A stretch of 64,000 bases of DNA from Streptomyces fagopyri (GTDB taxonomy: Bacteria; Actinomycetota; Actinomycetes; Streptomycetales; Streptomycetaceae), in assembly GCF_009498275.1 (NCBI RefSeq), contig NZ_CP045643.1:7130001-7194000 (forward strand), given 5' to 3'. The notes below the pieces were generated by a model that was given only the letters and a program-made list of their open reading frames with translations, was not told the DNA's origin and did no database searches. The position numbers and the translations under genes were made by a program. Below, piece after piece: positions 45,504 through 53,680 of the stretch (position 1 is the stretch's first letter; every line of letters starts with the position of its first letter).

Positions 45504-46541
45504 ATGCTGGAGACATCGGCACGACTGCTGCGGCTGCTCTCGCTGCTCCAGGCCCACCGCGAATGGTCGGGTGCCGACCTGGCGGACCGCCTCGGCGTGA
45601 CACCCCGCACGGTCCGCCGTGACGTGGACCGGCTGCGCGAGCTGGGTTACCCCGTGAACGCCAGCCCGGGTACCGGAGGCGGCTACCAGCTCGGCGCCGG
45701 CGCCGAGCTGCCGCCGCTGCTCCTGGACGACGACGAGGCGGTGGCCGTCGCGGTCGGACTGCGCACGGCCGCCGGACAGGGCATCGAGGGCATCGGCGAG
45801 ACGTCCGTACGGGCCCTCGCCAAGCTCGAACAGGTGCTGCCGAACCGGCTGCGCCGCCGGGTGGGCGCCCTCAACGCCTTCACGGTGCCGATGCTGCGCG
45901 GCCCGCGGGCCTCCGCGGTCGACCCGGCCGTGCTCACGGAACTCGCCAACGCCTGCCGGGACTCCGAACGGCTGCGCTTCGAGTACCTCGACCACGGCGG
46001 CTCCCCGACCCGCCGCACCGTCGAACCGCACCGTCTGGTCTGCACCGAACGCCGCTGGTACCTGGTCGCCTGGGACGTCGAGCGTGACGACTGGCGCACG
46101 TTCCGGGTGGACCGCATCACGCCCAGGCCGCCGCACGGACCGCGCTGCCCACCGCGTACCCCGCCGGCGGACGACCTGGCCGCCTATGTCTCCCGGGGTG
46201 TCTCCACGGGCGCGTACGCCGTGCGGGCGGTGGTGCGGCTGTTCGTTCCCCTGGCGGAGGCGGCCGAGCGGGTCTCGCCGTCGACGGGCACGCTGGAGGC
46301 CGAGGGCGAGGACAGCTGTGTCCTGCGCACCGGAGCCGCGAGTCTCGACGTGATGGTGGTCCACGTGATGCTGACGGGCTTCGAGTTCGAGGTGCTCGAA
46401 CCGGCCGCGCTGACCGAAGCCGTCAGGACGGCGCGAGGACGGCTGTCCAGGGCGCTGGAGCGGACCGCCGGGCAATCGCCCCGGACGGGGGACGGGACGG
46501 ACCGAACACCGCGGATCGAAGGTGGATCCCGGATGGTGTGA
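45504..46541 (+). CDS. YafY/DeoR-type WYL-domain transcriptional regulator
   Basis: A 345-residue regulator: N-terminal helix-turn-helix (LLSLLQAHREWSGADLADRL, GVTPRTVRRDVDRLRELGYP), the wing with GGYQLGAG, and a WYL domain (~130-215, RLRFEYLDHGG, VEPHRLVCTERRWYLVAWDV, WRTFRVDRI) plus a C-terminal extension typical of these proteins. WYL domains bind nucleic acid or nucleotide ligands. CAGACT at 45491-45496, 7 nt before ATG 45504, and no ribosome-binding site suggest a leaderless transcript. The target is unknown; these genes are often autoregulated or control a neighbour. Confidence 0.88.
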   Translation: MLETSARLLRLLSLLQAHREWSGADLADRLGVTPRTVRRDVDRLRELGYPVNASPGTGGGYQLGAGAELPPLLLDDDEAVAVAVGLRTAAGQGIEGIGETSVRALAKLEQVLPNRLRRRVGALNAFTVPMLRGPRASAVDPAVLTELANACRDSERLRFEYLDHGGSPTRRTVEPHRLVCTERRWYLVAWDVERDDWRTFRVDRITPRPPHGPRCPPRTPPADDLAAYVSRGVSTGAYAVRAVVRLFVPLAEAAERVSPSTGTLEAEGEDSCVLRTGAASLDVMVVHVMLTGFEFEVLEPAALTEAVRTARGRLSRALERTAGQSPRTGDGTDRTPRIEGGSRMV

Positions 46542-46873
46542 CGGGCCGGGGACGCGCGGGGGTTCTGTGTCGGAACCGTGTATTTCCTATGCGGCACCGG
46601 CCTCCGTGACACGCGCCGGAATCGGAATGCAAAGCGCGGGTGCTGCGTTGGTGCGCGTACTTTCCGCCGGCTTATTCGGAACGGCGCCGGGACGGTCCCG
46701 AATTACGTTCGAAGGAGGGCAGCTCATCGGCCGAACCGCTCGTTCGTGTGACGGAGTTCGGTCGAAACGCGTGTCGTGATCCTGTGACAGAAGTGTGACC
46801 GGAGGGGTACGTGTGACACAGGGTCCCCGGTTCGGGCTTCCCCGGCCGGGGCGGGCCGCCTAACGTGGCGGCC
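46542..46873. other. Gap with TGTGAC repeats
   Basis: This 332-bp stretch has lower GC than its surroundings. TGTGAC occurs four times, at 46747, 46783, 46794 and 46812, the middle pair 11 bp apart. TAACGT at 46861-46866 is a plausible -10 box for the I78 gene. An 85-codon frame (46522-46779) crosses it but has atypical codon use and I do not call it. Confidence 0.5.
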
Positions 46874-47089
46874 ATGGCACCCATTCCCACCCCGCCCGCG
46901 GAACCCGAGGACAGCCCGGACAGTTACGTCGGGATGGAGGCGAGCGGTGCCGAGCGCCGCGCCCGTGAACGGGGCTGGTCCTCGGTGCGCTCGCTCCCGC
47001 CCGGCGCGATCATCACCATGGAGTACCGCGTGGGGCGGCTGAACTTCGAGGTCGGCGGCGGCCGGGTGATCCGCTGCTGGAAGGGCTGA
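46874..47089 (+). CDS. I78-family peptidase inhibitor-like small protein
   Basis: A 71-residue protein. After an acidic Pro-rich head (APIPTPPAEPEDSPDSYVG) it reads AERRARERGWSSVRSLPPGA, IITMEYRVGRLNFEV and ends RVIRCWKG. The RVGRLNF ... RCWKG pattern is that of the I78 inhibitor family, which blocks serine proteases. There is no signal peptide. ATG 46874 lies 7 nt after TAACGT and lacks a ribosome-binding site, so it is probably leaderless; a GTG at 46865 is unlikely. Possible targets include secreted S1 proteases such as those at the end of the window (inference). Confidence 0.8.
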   Translation: MAPIPTPPAEPEDSPDSYVGMEASGAERRARERGWSSVRSLPPGAIITMEYRVGRLNFEVGGGRVIRCWKG

Positions 47090-47161
47090 GGCCGGGCCCG
47101 TCCCGGCTCCCCGGCCACAGGTCACTCGATCCCCGAGGATTCAGGGCCACGGACCCGATCG

Positions 47162-47201
47162 CGCGAAGGCCCCCGGCTCGGGTCAGCCGGGGGCCTTCGC
47201 G
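47162..47201. terminator. Bidirectional terminator between I78 and PAP2 genes
   Basis: A perfect 17-bp stem: 47162-47178 pairs with 47185-47201, with a CGGGTC loop. It lies between the convergent I78 and PAP2 genes. Confidence 0.9.
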
Positions 47202-47243
47202 TGCGGGGAGGTCGTGCGTACCGGCCCCGCGGTGTTCCGGGTC

Positions 47244-48287
47244 TCAGCCGCCCGCGGCGGGCCGGGCCGAGGCCGTGGTGGTCGTGGCGCGTGCCGCGCG
47301 GTCCGGGTGCGGAGGCCGGCGGCTGCCGGCCGGGGTGACCGGGGTGCGCTCCGAGCGGGCCAAGTGCGGTCCGGGCGCCAGGTGGACGGGTCCCCGGGGC
47401 GAGCGCGCGGCGGCCACGGTCTCGCGCGCCGGCATCTCTTCGTCCACGGGGCCGTGCTGCTTGACGAGGACGGGCGCGCCGACCGGGACGCCGACGGGAG
47501 CATCGGCCGGAGCGGGCGCCGTACGGCCGCGGCGGGAACGCCAGGCGTCGCGCAGCGTGAAGATCCCGGCCTCGGCGTGGGCGATCAGAGGCTCGCACCA
47601 GGGCAGCGCGAGAAGGATCAGCAGGCCGGCGGCCCAGCCCAGCAGTACGTCGCTCAGCCAGTGCGTACCGAGATAGACGGTGGTGAGGCCGACCCCGAGC
47701 GAGGTCACGGCGGACAGGGCGGACAGCCAGCGCCGCGCCCCCGGGGTCGAGGCCAGATAGGCCAGAATTCCCCAGGTCACCACGGCGTTCGCGGTGTGAC
47801 CCGAAGGAAATATATCGCCGCCAAGACCCATCTCGTTCGAGCCGATCGTGATGGCGTAGTGCGGTCCGAGGCGGCCCATGCCGAGCTTGGCGGCGCCGAC
47901 CGTGATGTTCAGCAGCAGCAGCGAGGCGCCCAGCGTCAGCAGCGGGCGGAGGGTGTGCTGCCGCCACGAGCGCCAGCCGAGCCAGGCCGCCACCATCACG
48001 GCGGTGGGGCCGCGTTGGCCGAGCACCACGTAGTAGTCGAGGAACGCGTGGATCTCCGGCCACTGTTGATAGGGCCGGAAGAACATGACCTGCCAGTCGA
48101 ACCGGACCAGCCACGAAGTGATCGCCACGGCCCACACGATGGCCACGTAGAAGGCCAGGGTGGCTCCGAAGAGCACAACCCTGTGCCTGCTCATCTTCGG
48201 CACATCGATGTGGGCCGGTCGTTCCGGCTCACGGTCCAGCCGGGCGAAGACCCGGTCCAGACGGGTGAGGTTTCGTTCGGTACGCAC
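47244..48287 (-). CDS. PAP2-family membrane phosphatase
   Basis: A 347-residue protein with about six membrane spans. PAP2 motifs: KLGMGRLGP (the first motif, its RP shifted), FPSGHTANAVVTWG (second) and GTHWLSDVLLGW (third, with the catalytic His and Asp). The family dephosphorylates phosphatidic acid, undecaprenyl pyrophosphate or similar lipids. Residues ~255-347 form a long Pro/Arg/Ala-rich cytoplasmic tail that is unusual for the family. GTG 48287 has TAGCGT about 7 nt upstream on its strand, so it may be leaderless. Its terminator is shared with the I78 gene. Confidence 0.88.
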   Translation of the reverse strand: MRTERNLTRLDRVFARLDREPERPAHIDVPKMSRHRVVLFGATLAFYVAIVWAVAITSWLVRFDWQVMFFRPYQQWPEIHAFLDYYVVLGQRGPTAVMVAAWLGWRSWRQHTLRPLLTLGASLLLLNITVGAAKLGMGRLGPHYAITIGSNEMGLGGDIFPSGHTANAVVTWGILAYLASTPGARRWLSALSAVTSLGVGLTTVYLGTHWLSDVLLGWAAGLLILLALPWCEPLIAHAEAGIFTLRDAWRSRRGRTAPAPADAPVGVPVGAPVLVKQHGPVDEEMPARETVAAARSPRGPVHLAPGPHLARSERTPVTPAGSRRPPHPDRAARATTTTASARPAAGG

Positions 48288-48527
48288 TCAATCGACGCTA
48301 CAGCGAGTGAGCTGCGTTCCAGGCCGAATCACTCGCTTTGTGATGACGATGTGATGTGGGATTCCTCTCAGGGTGATGTTTATTTCCAATGATTCGCTAA
48401 TCCGCGAGGAGATGGTTCACGCAATTCCATTGATCGGTTCTGAGGCTGGTTATATTGCGCTTATTAATTCGTTCACCGAATGCTTGACTGGAATTCTCCG
48501 GCTGCTCACCGGCTGCGAGGGGGCCGG
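48288..48527. other. AT-rich island between PAP2 and mannosyltransferase genes
   Basis: This 240-bp region contains TTATATTGCGCTTATTAATT and other AT-rich tracts far below the window average. A 64-codon frame at 48373-48567 on the plus strand has atypical low-GC third positions and no good ribosome-binding site, so I do not call it as a gene. It holds the PAP2 promoter and the mannosyltransferase 3' end. Confidence 0.55.
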
Positions 48528-49697
48528 TCACGGCGGTCCGGAGCCGTTCAGCCAGAAGGCCCCGTAGACCGCCGAAGCCGCGGCCACGGCCCCGAGAATC
48601 GCCGCTGACCTGGACGTACGCAGTCTGGCCAGGGCCAGGGCGAGGGGCAGCAGCAGGGGAAAGGCGGGCAGCAGAAGGCGCGGTTTCGAGCCGAAGTAGC
48701 CCGAAGCGCACAGAGCGAGCGCGGTGACGATTCCCGAGTACACCAGCAGCGGGAGCGGCTGTCCCTGGCGCACACAGCTGACGTACAGCCAGATCACCAG
48801 GGCGACCCCGACGGTCAGCCCGACGCCGGCGAGCGCCGACGGAAATGACGTGAACTTGTCGCCCACGAAGCGCGCGAACGCGTATCCGCCGTCGAATCCG
48901 TTGCCCCACTGCCCCTGGACGTCGAGATAGCCCAGCGGGCCCCTGCCCGTGCGGTGGCCCACCCACAGGACGTATCCGGCGGCGCCGAGCGGCGCGAGGA
49001 GCATGCCGAGGGCGCGGCGCCACCCGAAGGCGCCCCGCGCGGGAGGCGTGCTCCGTTCCCGCACGAACGAGGTGATCGCCGCCACCCAGAGCGCCGCGAC
49101 CACCGCCGCCCCCACCGGGCGGGTCAGCCCGGCGAGCGAGGCGAGCAGACCCGCCGTCAGCCAGCGGCCGGCCAGCACCGCGTAGAGCGACCAGGCGGCC
49201 AGCGCCGTGAACAAGGACTCGCTGTACGCCATCGACTGCACGATGCCGACGGGCAGCACCGCCCATACGAGCGCGGCGCACACTCCGGCACGCCGTCCGT
49301 ACACATGGTCCGCGACCGCGAAGATCCCCCAGGCCGCGGCCGGCGAGGCGAGCGTGCCCACCAGCAGTCCCGCGTCCGCGTAGGACAAGGGGGACAGAGC
49401 CGCGACGAGCCGCTCCAGCCAGGGCAGCAGCGGGAAGAACGCGAGATTGGAGTGCACGTCGCCGTTGGGCAGCCGGACCTCCCAGCCGTAGCCGAACGCG
49501 GCGACCCGGGTGTACCAGAGCGAGTCCCAGCGCGCCGTCAGCAGGGTGTGGGCGCTCTTGCCGTTCGCGGCACTCCACAGGGCGAGGGTGATCAGGCCCA
49601 GGGCGCGGACGCCCGCGTACCCGAGGAGGGCCGGTGCGGCGTGGCGCAGCGCGCCCGCACGGGGCGGCGCCGCGGCGGGCGTGTCGAGATCGGTCAC
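48528..49697 (-). CDS. PIG-V-like polytopic mannosyltransferase
   Basis: A 389-residue membrane protein with about nine to ten spans. The lumenal loop ARWDSLWYTRVAAFGYGWEV, with W-D and Y-rich residues, and HSNLAFFPLLPWLERL, followed by AYSESLFTALAAWSLYAVLA and GLTRPVGA, match the PIG-V/GT-C family of polyprenyl-phosphate-mannose-dependent enzymes. It may modify secreted proteins or cell-wall lipids. GTG 49697 is preceded by TAATCG, suggesting a leaderless start; upstream in-frame codons to 49820 look noncoding. It is divergent from the MFS gene at 49955. Confidence 0.82.
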   Translation of the reverse strand: MTDLDTPAAAPPRAGALRHAAPALLGYAGVRALGLITLALWSAANGKSAHTLLTARWDSLWYTRVAAFGYGWEVRLPNGDVHSNLAFFPLLPWLERLVAALSPLSYADAGLLVGTLASPAAAWGIFAVADHVYGRRAGVCAALVWAVLPVGIVQSMAYSESLFTALAAWSLYAVLAGRWLTAGLLASLAGLTRPVGAAVVAALWVAAITSFVRERSTPPARGAFGWRRALGMLLAPLGAAGYVLWVGHRTGRGPLGYLDVQGQWGNGFDGGYAFARFVGDKFTSFPSALAGVGLTVGVALVIWLYVSCVRQGQPLPLLVYSGIVTALALCASGYFGSKPRLLLPAFPLLLPLALALARLRTSRSAAILGAVAAASAVYGAFWLNGSGPP

Positions 49698-49954
49698 GGG
49701 CTCGATTATCGACGGCCCGCGGAACCGGCCGGTCTCCCGGGGCACGGGTCGAGCGGGCGGGCGTGGCGTACGCCACACACCGGGCCAGGGAAACGTGAGA
49801 GGTCCGCCACGTGTGGTCAAGGGGAACTCGCGTACGCTGGCCGCTCACTCGCCTTGGTCGCGTGCGCCCGGGAAGCCGTTCCTCCCGCCGCAGCCGCAGG
49901 GAGTCCCCACCCAGCGGATCGCCCGACGCGAGGGAACATCTGGGAGGTACGTAC

Positions 49955-51565
49955 ATGTCCGGGACGACCACGGCCGACACGTGTCGCCGTCGGGAGGCCG
50001 GGGCCGGTGCCAACCGCTGGGTCGTCCTTGTGGTGCTGTGCGTCAGCCTGCTCCTGGTGGCCCTCGATGCCACCGTGCTGCACGTCGCGGTGCCCGCCGT
50101 CACCGAGGATCTCAAGCCCGGCGCGATAGAGCTGCTCTGGATCGTCGACGTCTATCCGCTCGTCTGTGCCTCTCTCCTCATCCTCTTCGGCACGCTGGGC
50201 GACCGGATCGGCCGCAGGCGCGTCCTCCTGCTCGGATACGCGCTGTTCGGCGTCGCCTCGGGTGCCGCCGCCCTCGCCGACAGCGCCGAGCTCCTCATCG
50301 GGGCCCGTGCCCTGCTCGGCGTCGGTGGCGCGATGATCATGCCCGCCACCCTTTCGATCCTGCGCCAGGTCTTCCCCGACCGGCGCGAGCGCGCGCTCGC
50401 GATCGGCATCTGGAGCGCCGTCGCCGCCGTCGGCGCCGCGGTCGGACCGCTGCTGGGCGGTTTCCTCCTCGAACACTTCTGGTGGGGATCCGTATTCCTC
50501 ATCAACATCCCGCTGATGCTGGTCAGTCTGCCGATCGGGCGGCTGCTGCTGCCCGAGTCGCGCGGCGCACGCAACGGACCCTGGGACGTGACCGGGGCGC
50601 TGATGGCCGCCGCCGGACTCTTCGGGCTGGTCCTCGGGGTGAAGCAGCTCGGCGGCGGCGAGGCGCCCTCGGGTCCGCTCACGCTGACACCACTGCTCCT
50701 CGGCGCCGCGCTGATGTTCGGATTCATACGGCGGCAGCGGCGGCGCGCGCACCCGCTGGTCGACCTGCGGATGTTCTCCAGGCCCGCGTTCAGCACCTCG
50801 GTGGGATGCATCGTGCTCGCCATGCTCGCGCTGGTCGGCCTGGAGCTGATCGCCGCGCAGTACCTGCAGCTGGTGCTCGGTCTCTCGCCGCTGGCGACCG
50901 GACTGCGACTGCTGCCGCTCACCATCGCGGCGATGGCCGCGGGGCTCGTCGGGGCCCGGATGCTCCGCAGGTTCGGGCCGCGTGTGATGGTCTGCTCCGG
51001 GTTCTGTGTCACCGCGGCCGCGGTGGTCACGCTCACCGCGATGGGCGGGAACGACAACGCCGGACTGCTGCTCGCCGGGTTCGTGCTGCTCGGCTTCGGG
51101 CTGGAGACGACGCTCTTCGGGGCGTACGAGTCGATGCTGAGCGAGGCGCCGCCCGCACAGGCGGGCGGGGCCGCGGCGATAGGCGAGACCTCGTACCAGT
51201 TGGGTGCCGGGATCGGGATCGCGCTCCTGGGGAGTGTGATGAACGCGGCGTACGCCCCCGGGCTGTCGTCCGTGCCGGGGGTGCCGGCGGGAGACTCGGC
51301 CGCGGCGGGACACTCGCTGGGCGAGGCGTACGACGTGGCCGCGCGGCTGGGCGGGGCGCGTGGGGCCGCCCTGCGGCACGCGGCCCGGGACTCCTTCGTG
51401 CACGGGCTCCATGTGACCCTGCTGGTCAGCGCGGGACTGCTGCTGCTGGGCGCGGTGATGGCACTGCGGCTGCCCCGGATCATGGACTGCGAGGCGCCCG
51501 CGACCGCGGGTTCGGCCGAGGTTCCCGCGCCCCGCGAGGCGACCGGGGCCCGGGTCTCCGCGTAG
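49955..51565 (+). CDS. MFS exporter, DHA2 (14-TMS) type
   Basis: A 536-residue drug:H+ antiporter-type transporter with about 14 hydrophobic spans. VLCVSLLLVALDATVLHVAV is span 1 with the Asp typical of the DHA2 family; LGDRIGRRRVLLLGYALFG carries motif A; GVGGAMIMPATLS and IGIWSAVAAVGAAVGPLLGG the C motif. The substrate is unknown; relatives export quaternary ammonium compounds, dyes or secondary metabolites. ATG 49955 has GGGAGG at 49942-49947. It stands alone, with no TetR gene beside it. Confidence 0.88.
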   Translation: MSGTTTADTCRRREAGAGANRWVVLVVLCVSLLLVALDATVLHVAVPAVTEDLKPGAIELLWIVDVYPLVCASLLILFGTLGDRIGRRRVLLLGYALFGVASGAAALADSAELLIGARALLGVGGAMIMPATLSILRQVFPDRRERALAIGIWSAVAAVGAAVGPLLGGFLLEHFWWGSVFLINIPLMLVSLPIGRLLLPESRGARNGPWDVTGALMAAAGLFGLVLGVKQLGGGEAPSGPLTLTPLLLGAALMFGFIRRQRRRAHPLVDLRMFSRPAFSTSVGCIVLAMLALVGLELIAAQYLQLVLGLSPLATGLRLLPLTIAAMAAGLVGARMLRRFGPRVMVCSGFCVTAAAVVTLTAMGGNDNAGLLLAGFVLLGFGLETTLFGAYESMLSEAPPAQAGGAAAIGETSYQLGAGIGIALLGSVMNAAYAPGLSSVPGVPAGDSAAAGHSLGEAYDVAARLGGARGAALRHAARDSFVHGLHVTLLVSAGLLLLGAVMALRLPRIMDCEAPATAGSAEVPAPREATGARVSA

Positions 51566-51678
51566 CTTCCCCCCGTCCGCCCCTGTGTTCCCTTCGTTGC
51601 CTCGTTCCCCGCTCGCGCGCCGGTGGACCCTGGACGTACGGGACAGCGCGTCGTAGCGTCGGCCCCGAAGCCCTTGTG

Positions 51679-51699
51679 ACTATCACTGCTAGTTTTAGT
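51679..51699 (+). promoter_or_regulatory. 21-bp imperfect operator palindrome before the acyl-CoA dehydrogenase gene
   Basis: ACTA, ACT, AGT and TAGT blocks are arranged symmetrically over 51679-51699, with 15 of 21 positions agreeing with the reverse complement. It lies 18 bp before ATG 51717, at the expected position for a TetR- or GntR-type repressor site of a fatty-acid or amino-acid catabolic gene. Confidence 0.5.
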
Positions 51700-51716
51700 G
51701 TGCCGGAGGTTCTGCC

Positions 51717-52910
51717 ATGTCCGCGTCCTCGAAACTGCCGCCCTTCGACCCCGCCGACCCGCTGGGCATCGACGACCTGCTGGACCCCGAGGACCTCGCG
51801 ATCCGCGACACCGTCCGGAACTGGGCCGCGGACCGCGTGCTGCCGTATGTCGCGGAGTGGTACGAGAAGGGGGAGCTGCCCGGGATCCGGGAGCTGGCGC
51901 GGGAGCTGGGCGGGATCGGCGCGCTCGGGATGTCGCTGGAGGGCTATGGGTGTGCCGGGGCCGGCGCGGTGCAGTACGGGCTCGCCTGTCTGGAGCTCGA
52001 AGCCGCCGACTCGGGGATCCGGTCCCTCGTCTCGGTGCAGGGATCGCTCGCCATGTACGCCATCCACCGCTTCGGTTCCGAGGAGCAGAAGCAGCGGTGG
52101 CTGCCCTCGATGGCCGCCGGCGACGTCATCGGGTGCTTCGGGCTGACCGAGCCCGACCACGGCTCCGACCCCGGTGCCATGCGGACCTTCGCCAAGCGCG
52201 ACGCCGGGGGCGACTGGGTCCTCGACGGGCGGAAGATGTGGATCACGAACGGGTCGGTCGCCGGGGTCGCCGTCGTCTGGGCGCAGACCGACGAAGGGAT
52301 CAGGGGATTCGTGGTCCCCACCGACGCGCCGGGGTTCTCCGCGCCCGAGATCAAGCACAAGTGGTCCCTGCGGGCCAGTGTCACCAGTGAGCTGATCCTC
52401 GACGACGTGCGGCTGCCCGCCGACGCCGTACTGCCCGGGGTGCGCGGGCTCAAGGGGCCGCTCAGCTGCCTCTCGCACGCGCGGTACGGGATCGTGTGGG
52501 GCGCGATGGGCGCCGCACGGGCCAGTTTCGAGGCCGCCGTCTCCTACGCGAAGACGCGCGAGCAGTTCGGCCGGCCCATCGGCGGCTTCCAGCTCACCCA
52601 GGCCAAGCTCGCCGACATGGCCGTCGAACTGCACAAGGGAATCCTGCTCGCCCACCATCTCGGCCGGCGCATGGACGCGGGACGGCTCCGTCCCGAGCAG
52701 GTCAGTTTCGGCAAGCTCAACAACGTGCGCGAGGCGATCGAGATCTGCCGGACCGCCCGGACCATTCTCGGCGCCAACGGGATCTCGCTCGAATATCCCG
52801 TGATGAGGCACGCCACGAACCTCGAATCGGTGCTCACCTACGAGGGCACCGTGGAGATGCATCAGCTGGTACTGGGCAAGGCGCTCACCGGACTCGACGC
52901 CTTCCGGTGA
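51717..52910 (+). CDS. Acyl-CoA dehydrogenase, glutaryl-CoA dehydrogenase-like
   Basis: A 397-residue flavoprotein. CFGLTEPDHGSDPGAMRT is the FAD/substrate segment, KMWITNG lies near the flavin, FGRPIGGFQLTQAKLADMAV is typical of the family, and YEGTVEMHQLVLGKALTG ends with the conserved catalytic-region Glu in YEGT. The overall length and GSDPG motif resemble glutaryl-CoA dehydrogenases (decarboxylating), though the substrate is not certain. ATG 51717 has GGAGG at 51704-51708. A symmetric operator-like site lies upstream. It converges on the SepF gene across a short hairpin. Confidence 0.9.
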   Translation: MSASSKLPPFDPADPLGIDDLLDPEDLAIRDTVRNWAADRVLPYVAEWYEKGELPGIRELARELGGIGALGMSLEGYGCAGAGAVQYGLACLELEAADSGIRSLVSVQGSLAMYAIHRFGSEEQKQRWLPSMAAGDVIGCFGLTEPDHGSDPGAMRTFAKRDAGGDWVLDGRKMWITNGSVAGVAVVWAQTDEGIRGFVVPTDAPGFSAPEIKHKWSLRASVTSELILDDVRLPADAVLPGVRGLKGPLSCLSHARYGIVWGAMGAARASFEAAVSYAKTREQFGRPIGGFQLTQAKLADMAVELHKGILLAHHLGRRMDAGRLRPEQVSFGKLNNVREAIEICRTARTILGANGISLEYPVMRHATNLESVLTYEGTVEMHQLVLGKALTGLDAFR

Positions 52911-52920
52911 ACCGGGCACC

Positions 52921-52948
52921 GCAGGGCGGGGCCGGTGAGCGGCCCTGC
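52921..52948. terminator. Short hairpin between acyl-CoA dehydrogenase and SepF genes
   Basis: GCAGGGC at 52921-52927 pairs with GCCCTGC at 52942-52948 (7-bp stem, 14-nt loop) in the gap between two convergent stops. Confidence 0.6.
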
Positions 52949-52949
52949 C

Positions 52950-53390
52950 TCAGCTCTGGTTGAAGAAGCCGTCCGTCGGGCGACCCGCGGCCTCGCCGCT
53001 GACGATCTCCGTGTGGGCGGGGGTCAGCAGGAAGACCCGGGTGGCGACCCGCTCGATGGTGCCGCGCAGGCCGAAGGTCAGACCGGCCGCGAAGTCCACC
53101 ACGCGCTTGGCGTCGGAGGCTTCCATGGCCGTGAGGTTGATGATGACCGGGACACCGTCCCGGAAGAGTTCACCGATGCCGCGTGCGTCCCGGAAACTGT
53201 CCGGGGTGACCGTGCCGATCCGGCGGCCCTTCTCCTCCGCCGTCTCGGACGCGACCTTCACGCGCGGGTCGGTGACCCAGGCATCGCCGGATTCCTGCCC
53301 CCCGGCGTAGTTGTCGTCGTCGTAGTAACGCTCGTCATCGTTGTCGTCGACGAGGCCAAGCCAGGCACTCGCCTTGCGCACCGATCCCAT
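52950..53390 (-). CDS. sepF: SepF-family cell-division protein paralogue
   Basis: A 146-residue SepF-like protein. The N-terminal [20 protein letters not shown] is the short amphipathic membrane-binding head. An acidic linker follows, and the C-terminal SepF core includes [60 protein letters not shown] and LTPAHTEI. Streptomyces encode several SepF paralogues; from memory, the one in this neighbourhood is SepF2 (SCO1749) and not the division-cluster copy beside ftsZ. It may tether FtsZ or bind another partner. ATG 53390. Confidence 0.85.
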   Translation of the reverse strand: MGSVRKASAWLGLVDDNDDERYYDDDNYAGGQESGDAWVTDPRVKVASETAEEKGRRIGTVTPDSFRDARGIGELFRDGVPVIINLTAMEASDAKRVVDFAAGLTFGLRGTIERVATRVFLLTPAHTEIVSGEAAGRPTDGFFNQS

Positions 53391-53680
53391 GGACGCCTCC
53401 TCTCACAGCGGTCTTTCTTGCTTTCCGCATCCCCATGGTCGTCCATGATGCGGATGTCGCGCCAAGTGGATAGACGCCGCGCGGGGGTTTCGTGACGGTA
53501 CTGGTGCACAGCGAATTCGTCGAGAGCCCGCGCCCCCCAAGGGTCGTGCCGTGTACGGCTGCTGACTAAGAGTGAAATATGATTCTCGACGGCGTTCGGG
53601 TGGCGAGTGGGGCGTACGGGTGAACGGGGTGGTCGATACGATGCCGCAGCTCGACGTCGGACGAGTCACGGGGGAGTGTC

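Noticed and set aside
46522..46779. 85-codon ORF after the WYL regulator
   Set aside because: No ribosome-binding site, atypical third positions, and it overlaps the regulator's end and the TGTGAC promoter region.
48373..48567. 64-codon plus-strand ORF in the AT-rich island
   Set aside because: Codon use is unlike all neighbours, GAGGAG abuts the internal ATG with no spacing, and it runs into the 3' end of the convergent mannosyltransferase gene. Kept only as a finding on composition.
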